The notes under the pieces: generated by a model
Database searches by the model: none
Told to the model about the DNA's origin: nothing
Seen by the model: the letters and a program-made list of their open reading frames with translations, nothing else
Position numbers and translations under genes: made by a program
Part shown: positions 57,329 to 64,000 of the stretch, piece by piece
Layout: each line of letters opens with the position of its first letter
Numbering within the stretch: the stretch's first letter is position 1
Assembly (NCBI GenBank): GCA_021731365.1
Contig: JAKFXL010000029.1
Location: 53,474-117,473 of the forward strand
Length of the DNA: 64,000 nt
Reading direction: 5' to 3'
Source of the DNA: Gammaproteobacteria bacterium
GTDB taxonomy: Bacteria > Pseudomonadota > Gammaproteobacteria > Tenderiales > Tenderiaceae

Positions 57329-58281
57329 CAGTTCACCCGGTTGCGCTGTGTGCCGTTGAGAAATGCAGCGATGTTAAGTCCGATCTGCTCCAGTAGCCGC
57401 TGCCGCGCTTCGATACTGGCCCAGGCGATGTGTGGGGTGATGATGAGGTTAGGGATACCATCTGCCAGTAACGGATTGCCACTGCGTGGTGGTTCGGTAG
57501 TCAGCACATCAACCGCAGCACCGCCCAGGCGGTGGTCACGCAATGTATCGGCCAGCGCCACCTCATCAACAATGCCACCACGGGCAGTATTAATCAGTAG
57601 GGCGGCTGGCTTCATCAGCGCCAGCTCTTTTTCACCAATCAGATTACGTGTCTCAGGGGTAAGTGGGCAGTGCAGGCTGAGCACATCCACCTGTGGTAAT
57701 AGCTCATGCAGTGGTAGTCGATCTGGAAGGGGCACACCACCAGGGCGCTGGCTGATCAATACCCGCATCCCAAAGGCCTCTGCCACCTTGGCCACATTTT
57801 TTCCCAGCTCGCCGTAACCAACAATGCCGAGCGTTTTGCCCGCCAGTTCGTGAATAGGGTAGTCGAGCATACTGAAGTGGGGACTCTGCTGCCATTCGCC
57901 ACGCATCACGGCGCGGCGGTATCTGCCCAATCGCATCGAGAGCGACAACATCACGGCAAAGGTATGTTGCACCACCGAGGGTGTGGCGTAACCCCGCACG
58001 TTACACACAGCAATACCGTGGCGTGTTGCCGCCTCCAGATCCACACTGTTAGTGCCGGTGGCCGCGATGCAGATCAACCGCAGATGAGGGGCCGCTGCCA
58101 GCGCCTCATCATCCAGCAGCACTTTGTTGCTGATAATAACGGTGGCATTGGCGATACGCGGGAGCAGCTCTGCGGCGCTGGTGATGCCATAAAAACACCA
58201 CTCTGGTAGCTGCGCTTCCAGCACGGATAGATCCATGTCGCCATTGTCGACGGTATCACGATCGAGAAATACACCCAGCAT
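57328..58281 (-). CDS. D-2-hydroxyacid dehydrogenase (hydroxypyruvate/glycerate type)
   Basis: 317 residues from the ATG at 58281, which has AGGAG ten bases upstream on the minus strand; the longer frame from 58314 is therefore rejected. NAD loop: LGIVGYGELGKNVAKVAEAFG. Catalytic residues: Arg in LLINTARGGIVDE, Glu in DVLTTEPPRSGNP, and His in ITPHIAWAS. The N-terminal LICIAATGTNSVDLEAA is typical of HprA/glycerate dehydrogenase. It reduces hydroxypyruvate or glyoxylate, or works in reverse. It is divergent from the VOC gene with a 76-base shared promoter region. Confidence 0.9.
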   Translation of the reverse strand: MLGVFLDRDTVDNGDMDLSVLEAQLPEWCFYGITSAAELLPRIANATVIISNKVLLDDEALAAAPHLRLICIAATGTNSVDLEAATRHGIAVCNVRGYATPSVVQHTFAVMLSLSMRLGRYRRAVMRGEWQQSPHFSMLDYPIHELAGKTLGIVGYGELGKNVAKVAEAFGMRVLISQRPGGVPLPDRLPLHELLPQVDVLSLHCPLTPETRNLIGEKELALMKPAALLINTARGGIVDEVALADTLRDHRLGGAAVDVLTTEPPRSGNPLLADGIPNLIITPHIAWASIEARQRLLEQIGLNIAAFLNGTQRNRVN

Positions 58282-58357
58282 GGTAAGGCTCCTGTTTGGT
58301 AGTGGTTTTAACATACAATGTCAGTCCGTTAATTGCGACAACAACAGGATGGATGAG
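58282..58357. promoter_or_regulatory. divergent promoter region, dehydrogenase/VOC
   Basis: Seventy-six bases separate the two start codons. Both ribosome sites lie inside it: AGGAG on the minus strand for the dehydrogenase, and AGGAT on the plus strand for the VOC gene. I cannot place the promoter boxes with confidence. The arrangement suggests joint control. Confidence 0.4.
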
Positions 58358-58723
58358 ATGAATATTGGTGCAATTCTCCATGTTAGCGTGGTGGTGGCGG
58401 ATCTGGAGCGGTCGTTGGCCTTTTATTGCGGGGTGTTGGGGTTGCCGCAGTGTCACGATCGTCCAGACTTGGGTTACCCCGGTGCCTGGTTGCAGGTGGG
58501 ACCGCAGCAGATCCATCTGTTACAGGTGGAGAGTGTTGATCCCACCACGGGGCGGCCCGCCCATGGTGGGCGTGATCGCCATACGGCGTTGGCGGTAGAG
58601 GGGTTTGATGAACTGGTGCAGCGATTGAGTGAGGCGGACATTGCCTATACGTTGAGCCGCTCCGGGCGGAAGGCGCTCTTTTGCCGTGATCCGGATGGTA
58701 ATACCCTGGAGTTTATTGCTTAA
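58358..58723 (+). CDS. VOC-family (glyoxalase-like) protein
   Basis: 121 residues. ATG 58358 is preferred over 58349 because AGGAT lies eight bases before it. One vicinal-oxygen-chelate fold is visible: ILHVSVVVADLERSLAFYCGVLGL at the N-terminus, YPGAWLQVGPQQIHLLQV, and the terminal RDPDGNTLEF. Metal-binding His and Glu are in place (HVSVVV, IHLL, TLEF). Substrate unknown; possibly glyoxalase, dioxygenase or resistance-type. Its neighbours suggest a role beside the sugar-acid genes, but nothing proves it. Confidence 0.85.
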   Translation: MNIGAILHVSVVVADLERSLAFYCGVLGLPQCHDRPDLGYPGAWLQVGPQQIHLLQVESVDPTTGRPAHGGRDRHTALAVEGFDELVQRLSEADIAYTLSRSGRKALFCRDPDGNTLEFIA

Positions 58724-58736
58724 GAGCTACTCTTAT

Positions 58737-58875
58737 GAAATAACGCCCCTGCTTCTGATCGCACTCCCGTTCGTGGTGAGCTTGTCGAACCATGAATGGA
58801 GGGCGCTTAACAATCAATACGTTACCTCACCAGTCCTTCGACAGGCTCAGGACGAACGGGGCTATTCAGCGATTT
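58737..58875. repeat. MITE-like repeat, copy 2, inverted
   Basis: On the minus strand this matches copy 1 at 55762-55891 over about 110 bases, including the shared GTAACGTATTGATTGTTAAG (55813 in copy 1, near 58825 here, reversed). The internal hairpin arms are better kept here than in copy 1, while the outer 16-base ends are more worn. The repeat lies 13 bases after the VOC gene stop. Together the copies bracket the three-gene cassette as inverted repeats. Confidence 0.75.
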
Positions 58876-59136
58876 CTTAGATCGACAAGGCCAGCGGGGG
58901 GCTGAAAAAAAGCTCCCACCACTCTTCTCAACACCCCAACGGCAGTGTAGCCTACACCGGCGAGTGGTGTGCGGTGTTGAGCCTGATAGTCCCGGTTGTG
59001 ATGGGAACAGTGCCCCCCGGTGCCCCCACCCGCCATAGCGGATAGATGCCGAACAATAAAAATAGCCTGCCAAACTGTGCCCCGGCAGACCGGTGTGTGG
59101 GAGAACAACCAGCATGATGCTGACGAGACGCACTTG
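58876..59136. other. structured leader before the cohesin-like gene
   Basis: TCAACACC (58928-58935) can pair with GGTGTTGA (58973-58980), enclosing GTGTA-GCC-TACAC (58945-58957). This nested fold lies about 160 bases before the start codon at 59137. It matches no riboswitch consensus I know. Otherwise I see no gene in this gap. Confidence 0.3.
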
Positions 59137-61464
59137 ATGAACCAGCACCACCACCACCAACCACTTCCCCACGGTCTCCTGTCCCGATGGTCGTCCGGAC
59201 TCTTGTTTATCCTGCTGCTCTGGGGCCTCAGCCTCCCCAGTGCCGCCAGCGCCGCCAGCGCCCCGGCCCCAACACTGGTGCTGGGCACAGCCCTCGGCAG
59301 TGCCGGCCAAACGGTCAACATCCCCGTCACCTTTACTCATGATGGGGCTGTAGCCGCCCTGCAATTTGATGTGCAGTACAACAGCGCGCTGCTCAGTGCC
59401 GGCACGGCACTGTCAAGCAGTCTGACCACCGCCACGGGCCACGGCGTCTCGTCAGCGCTGATCGCCGCCAATACCGTACGGGTGGTGGTCACCCCGGAGG
59501 AGAATAACGGCGTGCTGGGGGCGGGCCAGATCGTGACGATCCCCTGGATTCTCAGCAGTGGTGCCACCGGCGGGAGTACGCCACTCACCCTCACCAATGT
59601 TCTGTTTACAGACAGCAGCGCCATTGTGGTGCCAGGCAGTTTCAGCCCCGGCAGTGTCCGTATCAACTACGCGCCGGTCGCCAGCAATAAAACGGTTACC
59701 ACCCAGGAAGATCAGGCCGTCAGCAATACCCTGATTGCCACCGACAACGATAACGAACCGCTGCTCTACACCCTCGTCACCGCCCCCGCCCGTGGCAGCG
59801 TCGTCATCACCAATACCAGCAGCGGGGCCTTCACCTACACCCCCAACGCCAACATCAACGGCACAGACAGCTTCACCTACCGCGCCAGTGATGGCCAGGC
59901 CAGCTCGAATATTGCCACCGTCACCCTCAACATCACCGCTGTCAACGATGCCCCTGTGTTAAACGCCATCGGCAACCAGAGTGTCGACGAAGGGACAACC
60001 AAAACCATCACCCTCAACGCCAGCGATGTCGATAGCGGCGACCTGCTCACCTTCAGCGCCACCGGCCTGCCTGCTTTTGCCACCCTCACCAACAGCGGCA
60101 ACCGCAGCGCCAGCCTCACCCTGGCCCCCAACTACAGCGCCGCCGGCAGCTACCCCATCACCGTCACGGTCACCGACAACGGCACCCCGGTACTCAGCGC
60201 CAGCCAGAGCTTCACCCTCACCGTCATCAACGTCAACGCCCCCCCCAGCGCCAACGCCGGGCCAGACAAAACCGCCATCGGCGGCACCCTAGTCACCCTC
60301 AGCGGCAGTGGCAGCGACAGCGACGGCACCATCAGCAGCTACGCCTGGAGCCAGCTCAGCGGCACCGCCGTCACCCTCAGTGGAGCCAACACCACAACGG
60401 CCAGCTTCACCGCCCCGGCGGTCACCAGCACCACCACGCTCACCCTCCAGCTCACCGTCACCGACAACAGCGGCGCCAGCGGCAGCGACCAGGTGATCAT
60501 CACCGTACAGCCCAGTGGCAAACCCGACCTCAGCCTCAGCGCCATCGGCGCACCCCTGGCTGCCGCCGCTGGCAGCACCATTGCTATCACCCACACCGTC
60601 ACCAACAGCGGCAGCGCCGACGCCGAAGGCAACTTCGATGTCGGCCTCTACCTCATCCCCCAACCCGTGGTACACAGCAGCAACTTTGAGAGCGGCACCC
60701 TGGAAGGGTGGAGCACCCTGAAAACCGGGGCCATCACCGTCATCAGCGACGCCAGCGACGGCAAAGTCCTCAGAAAATCCACCAACGGCGACCCCAACGG
60801 CGGCCAGACCCCCCTCGCCAGCAGCGTCAACGACTTTGAATTTACCGTCCATACCCGACGGCTCACCAGCGGCAGCGTCAAAACCAACTGCTACAGCCTC
60901 ACCGACAGCAGCGGCAACGGCTACGGCCTCTGCCTCAACTACAACGACGGCAAACTCTACCTCAACAGACGCACCAGCTGGGCCATCACCAACCTCGGCA
61001 CCGCCGCCACCTTCAACGACGGCACCCACAGCAACAGCTGGCTCACCCTGCAACTCACCAAACAGGGCACCCGCCTCACCGCCCGGGTCTACGGCGGCAA
61101 AACCGAGCCGGCCACCGCCAGCCCCATCGCCACCGTCACCACCACCAACAGCAGCTACAACAGCTTCACCCAACTCAATATAAATGGTGGATTTGACTAC
61201 TACAGCGACAACCTGCGGGTCAACAGACTGCTCAGCAGCTGGCCCACCAACAGCAGCGAACTGTTCCTCGGCAAACAGATCATCTACGGACTGACAAAAG
61301 GGGCCAGCCGCGTCAGCAGCACCAGCGTTACCCTGCCCGCCACTGTGCCCCCCGGCGTCTACGCCATCGCCGTCAAGGCGGATATTTATTCAGTGATCAA
61401 CGAAAGCAATGAAAACAACAACCTGCTGTTTGGGAATGGGCAGTTTGTGATTGTGGGGCCGTAG
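59137..61464 (+). CDS. secreted cohesin/Ig/CARDB multidomain protein
   Basis: 775 residues from ATG 59137, which starts directly before a signal peptide (LLSRWSSGLLFILLLWGLSLP, cleaved near ASA); an upstream frame from 59020 is unlikely. Domains: cohesin-like (about 42-177), cadherin/tandem-95 Ig (182-266), putative Ig He_PIG (272-365), PKD/REJ-like (366-458), and a CARDB domain split in two (462-508 and 698-775). Between the CARDB halves is an insert of about 190 residues that resembles a LamG/jelly-roll fold (SNFESGTLEGWSTL). Codons end strongly in C. No dockerin is visible in the window. Probably a cell-surface scaffold or binding protein. Confidence 0.85.
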   Translation: MNQHHHHQPLPHGLLSRWSSGLLFILLLWGLSLPSAASAASAPAPTLVLGTALGSAGQTVNIPVTFTHDGAVAALQFDVQYNSALLSAGTALSSSLTTATGHGVSSALIAANTVRVVVTPEENNGVLGAGQIVTIPWILSSGATGGSTPLTLTNVLFTDSSAIVVPGSFSPGSVRINYAPVASNKTVTTQEDQAVSNTLIATDNDNEPLLYTLVTAPARGSVVITNTSSGAFTYTPNANINGTDSFTYRASDGQASSNIATVTLNITAVNDAPVLNAIGNQSVDEGTTKTITLNASDVDSGDLLTFSATGLPAFATLTNSGNRSASLTLAPNYSAAGSYPITVTVTDNGTPVLSASQSFTLTVINVNAPPSANAGPDKTAIGGTLVTLSGSGSDSDGTISSYAWSQLSGTAVTLSGANTTTASFTAPAVTSTTTLTLQLTVTDNSGASGSDQVIITVQPSGKPDLSLSAIGAPLAAAAGSTIAITHTVTNSGSADAEGNFDVGLYLIPQPVVHSSNFESGTLEGWSTLKTGAITVISDASDGKVLRKSTNGDPNGGQTPLASSVNDFEFTVHTRRLTSGSVKTNCYSLTDSSGNGYGLCLNYNDGKLYLNRRTSWAITNLGTAATFNDGTHSNSWLTLQLTKQGTRLTARVYGGKTEPATASPIATVTTTNSSYNSFTQLNINGGFDYYSDNLRVNRLLSSWPTNSSELFLGKQIIYGLTKGASRVSSTSVTLPATVPPGVYAIAVKADIYSVINESNENNNLLFGNGQFVIVGP

Positions 61465-61473
61465 GGGATATTG

Positions 61474-64000
61474 ATGGACACTCAACAATGGGCCCTCACT
61501 CGTGGGGGTAGTAATGGGCGGGTTGATAAACGAAAAGAGCAGGCGATTGGTATGGGATTGTGTCGTTATAGAGTTCTAGTTGAATTTATGGCTGTAACGT
61601 TGAGCGCACTCTACCTATTTATACGTCATTTGTTTTTTTCTGCTGTTGGGGCGAAAAAAAGAGGGGTGAAATTTGCACGGCGACTGCTTGTTTCGGTTGT
61701 ATTGAGCAGTTTAGTGTCCAATGGTTCATGGGCAAGTGATGAGGTTGCATACACTGTAAGTTTTATCCCTGACCAAGTTTTTTTTACACTCGGTGCCGCT
61801 GAAGCGGCAATGAAAGCCGCAGTCCCGTACGGTCCTTTTCTTGAGTTTGACAAAGAGTTACAGAATGCTTCGGGGAAAATGGTGCGCGAGTATGTTATGC
61901 CTGACCAGCAACCTAATTCCACCTGGGTGGATTCGTGTAATGTTCCTGGGGAATACTCTTCTGGCCAGGAGGTTTGTGATGCAAGAAGAACACTTGTAAG
62001 TTGGCCGGGTGAACTGGTCTTTGTTGCCTATACTAACGGTGAAAGCCTTGTTCCAAGTGGTACATGTCAAAGCTTTTATTACGGAAAAAAGGATGTGTTG
62101 GCCTATCCAAGTGAAGGAATGTACTGTCAAAACTCTGAATGGTACGGCTTGGTCAACACTACAGCGCGATTGTTTCAATGTGGTGTCAACGCACATGCCT
62201 TGGCATGGGGTCCAGATGCGATATGTCGTAGTACGTTGGTGGGACGTATAACTGTTGCTGATTCTCTGTATTACCTCTCCCTTAAAGACGATGCCCCAAG
62301 CCCCAACCTAGGTCTGGCCTGTGATGCCAACGACAACAGCAACGCCAAAACCAGCGACCTCAAATACAACCCCATCCGCATCTCCACCGGCAACAAGGTG
62401 CAAGGCCAGAGCGTCCCGATTTTATACTCACCCAGTGGTGAGCAGTTCTCATATACCTACAACAGCTTAAGTGCCGATGCCGGGGTGCTTGGCTCCAAAT
62501 GGCAGCACGACTTTAACCGCTCCATTGCCCGCTTTGAAAACCAGGGGGGCTCGTTACGGACGTTGCCGGGCCATGTGGTCAGCACTAGCTATTCAACAGC
62601 CGACGCAGCCTGCCAATCGGGCTGGAACGAGATCAAATCATCGTTCAACTACGACTGGGTGCCACAATCCTATGCCGAGTATCTGGGTGGCAATCTGTGC
62701 GCCATTAAAAAACAGAACGGTACCACCTGGCGGACTGTTCATCTGACCATGGGGCCAAACGCACTCAACTCCTACTATTACCAGCCTTCCTATCTCAACC
62801 TGAACCGGCCTGATGGCGCAGTGGCAAAATTCTACGGCGGGTTTGGCAAATATAAAGGTGTCTGGAGAAGCGCCCTCGGTGATGCCGCCACTGTTCAGGA
62901 CATCCTCGACAGCAGTGGCACCGTCACCGGCTACCGCTACACCAACACTCAAAACGAAGTCGAGAGCTACGACGCCAACGGCAAGTTGGTTGGCATTGCC
63001 GCCCTGGATGGAACAAACAAAACGTTTGCTTACAACAACCAGCTTTTAACCAACGTTACCGATGCCTTTGGCCGCGCCGTCACCTTCACCTACGATACCC
63101 AAGGTCGGATACAGACCATGGCCACGGAGCAGGGGGCATACGGCTTCAGCTATGACAGCAACAACAATCTGGCACGCATCAGCTACCCCAACCAGACCAG
63201 CCGTCGTTACCTTTACGACAACGCCACCTTCCCCAACCACCTCACCGGCATTATTGATGAAAACGGCGATCGCTACGCCACCTGGGCCTACGATACCCAG
63301 GGGCGGGCGATACTCAGTGAACACGCGGGTGGGGTGGGCCGAGGCCAGTTGACCTACAACGCCGACGGCACCACCACGGATGTGGATGCACTGGGCCAGA
63401 CACGCACCCACCGTTTTGAGACCATCAACGGTATTAAGCGGCTGATTCAAACCAGCGGCCCCGCCTGCCAATCGTGCGGTGGTTCCACTCAATCTACTAC
63501 CTACGATAGTTACGGCAACCCCAACCTCGTCACCGACTTCAACGGCACCACCACCGACTACGACTACGACCTGACGCGCAACCTCGAAACCAAACGCATC
63601 GAGGCCAAAGGCACAGCACAACAGCGCACCATCACCACCCAGTGGCACCCAACCTACAGCCTGCCCATGGGTATCGCCGAGCCTTTGAAGCTTACTACCT
63701 ATACCCGTGATGCCAGGGGCAACGTGCTCACCAAAACCGAGCAGGCAACGACCGACGCCAACAGCAGCCAGGGCTTTGCTGCAACAGTGGTGGGTGCGCC
63801 ACGCACCTGGAGCTACACCTACAACAGCTTCGGCCAAGTGTTGACCCTCGACGGCCCCCGCACCGATGTGAATGACACCACCACCTACGTCTATGACCCC
63901 GTCAACGGCAACCTGCAAACCATCACCAACGCCCTTAACCACGTCATGCAGATCAGCCACCACGACGCCAGCGGTCGGCCGTTGCGTCTGGTTGACGCCA
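61474..64000 (+). CDS. Rhs/YD-repeat protein, 5' part (runs off window)
   Basis: An open frame runs without stop from ATG 61474 (GGGGAT upstream) to the window end, at least 842 codons. GTG 61666 is an alternative start giving a cleaner signal peptide (LLVSVVLSSLVSNG). From about 62340 the pattern is Rhs: NPIRISTGNKVQG, FSYTYNSLSADAGVLGSKWQ, then YD repeats such as AFGRAVTFTYDTQGRI, GPACQSCGGSTQS, WTYTYNSFGQVL-like SYTYNSFGQVL. Rhs proteins form a cocoon and usually end in a variable toxin; that end and any immunity gene lie beyond 64000. The N-terminal part up to about 62270 is AT-richer than the rest. Confidence 0.85.
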   Translation, partial: MDTQQWALTRGGSNGRVDKRKEQAIGMGLCRYRVLVEFMAVTLSALYLFIRHLFFSAVGAKKRGVKFARRLLVSVVLSSLVSNGSWASDEVAYTVSFIPDQVFFTLGAAEAAMKAAVPYGPFLEFDKELQNASGKMVREYVMPDQQPNSTWVDSCNVPGEYSSGQEVCDARRTLVSWPGELVFVAYTNGESLVPSGTCQSFYYGKKDVLAYPSEGMYCQNSEWYGLVNTTARLFQCGVNAHALAWGPDAICRSTLVGRITVADSLYYLSLKDDAPSPNLGLACDANDNSNAKTSDLKYNPIRISTGNKVQGQSVPILYSPSGEQFSYTYNSLSADAGVLGSKWQHDFNRSIARFENQGGSLRTLPGHVVSTSYSTADAACQSGWNEIKSSFNYDWVPQSYAEYLGGNLCAIKKQNGTTWRTVHLTMGPNALNSYYYQPSYLNLNRPDGAVAKFYGGFGKYKGVWRSALGDAATVQDILDSSGTVTGYRYTNTQNEVESYDANGKLVGIAALDGTNKTFAYNNQLLTNVTDAFGRAVTFTYDTQGRIQTMATEQGAYGFSYDSNNNLARISYPNQTSRRYLYDNATFPNHLTGIIDENGDRYATWAYDTQGRAILSEHAGGVGRGQLTYNADGTTTDVDALGQTRTHRFETINGIKRLIQTSGPACQSCGGSTQSTTYDSYGNPNLVTDFNGTTTDYDYDLTRNLETKRIEAKGTAQQRTITTQWHPTYSLPMGIAEPLKLTTYTRDARGNVLTKTEQATTDANSSQGFAATVVGAPRTWSYTYNSFGQVLTLDGPRTDVNDTTTYVYDPVNGNLQTITNALNHVMQISHHDASGRPLRLVDA

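Noticed and set aside
58876..59136. c-di-GMP or other riboswitch before the cohesin-like gene
   Set aside because: The conserved bases of the known classes are not found; only simple pairing is visible.
60289..61173. 294-codon minus-strand frame rich in Gly, Ala and Val
   Set aside because: Shadow of the strongly C-ending codons of the cohesin-like gene; low-complexity product.
63046..63963. 305-codon minus-strand frame in the Rhs gene
   Set aside because: The plus strand carries clear YD repeats in a continuous frame; the minus frame is their shadow.

Overview
The window looks like chromosomal DNA of a gammaproteobacterium outside the Enterobacterales. This rests on the rpsA-ihfB-lapA-pyrF order, a P. 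aeruginosa-like wbpV-wbpL-wbpM-type block, an AcrB-type RND pump, hflX and a comEA-like gene. GC is intermediate, with AT-richer and GC-richer islands. I cannot fix the genus. I saw no rRNA, tRNA or CRISPR.

Layout. (1) 1-3720: housekeeping genes rpsA, ihfB, lapA, pyrF and comEA-like; lapB, often found between lapA and pyrF, is absent. (2) 3744-3904: a non-coding element with three hairpins that share the same loop, resembling IS200/IS605 ends. (3) 3956-32593: a surface-polysaccharide (O-antigen type) locus of about 28.6 kb. It makes GDP-mannose (manC), dTDP-rhamnose (rfbBDA, rfbC) and GDP-fucose (gmd, two fcl-like genes), and probably a UDP-linked 2-acetamido-2,6-dideoxyhexose (wbpM-, wbpV- and wbpL-like) used to start the chain on undecaprenyl phosphate; galU closes it. 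Export is by an ABC transporter (wzm/wzt) whose Wzt has a carbohydrate-binding tail. An FkbM-like methyltransferase with a coiled-coil follows directly and is a candidate chain terminator. The block 16530-23601 holds a GT-C-like membrane protein, a GtrB-like glycosyltransferase, an FAD oxidoreductase, a second GT2, an aldo/keto reductase and GtrA. It looks like a lipid-linked side-chain modification module of unknown product. Between rfbA and rfbC, and again after rfbC, lie scars: a broken nucleotidyltransferase, an IS3-family remnant, two winged-helix tails and the first ~33 codons of another wzm.

(4) 32807-38577: a DUF3592 protein, an RND adaptor and pump, and an orphan receiver-ANTAR response regulator. 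(5) 38672-52114, minus strand: one gene of 13.4 kb for a secreted repeat protein of about 4480 residues (DUF2341, LamG-like, beta-helix, four copies of a carboxypeptidase-regulatory-like module, a 402-bp triple tandem repeat). (6) 52771-55491: hflX, a DHFR/RibD-like reductase and a DUF302 protein. (7) 55762-58875: a three-gene cassette (FGGY kinase, 2-hydroxyacid dehydrogenase, VOC protein) bracketed by two inverted copies of a ~130 bp MITE-like repeat. (8) 59137-64000: a secreted cohesin/Ig/CARDB protein followed by the start of an Rhs/YD-repeat protein that runs off the window.

How parts work together: groups 3 and 5-8 are mostly about the cell surface: synthesis, export and probable modification of a polysaccharide, plus very large secreted proteins. 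The best candidates for undescribed biology are the 16530-23601 module, the giant repeat protein and the MITE-bracketed metabolic cassette.
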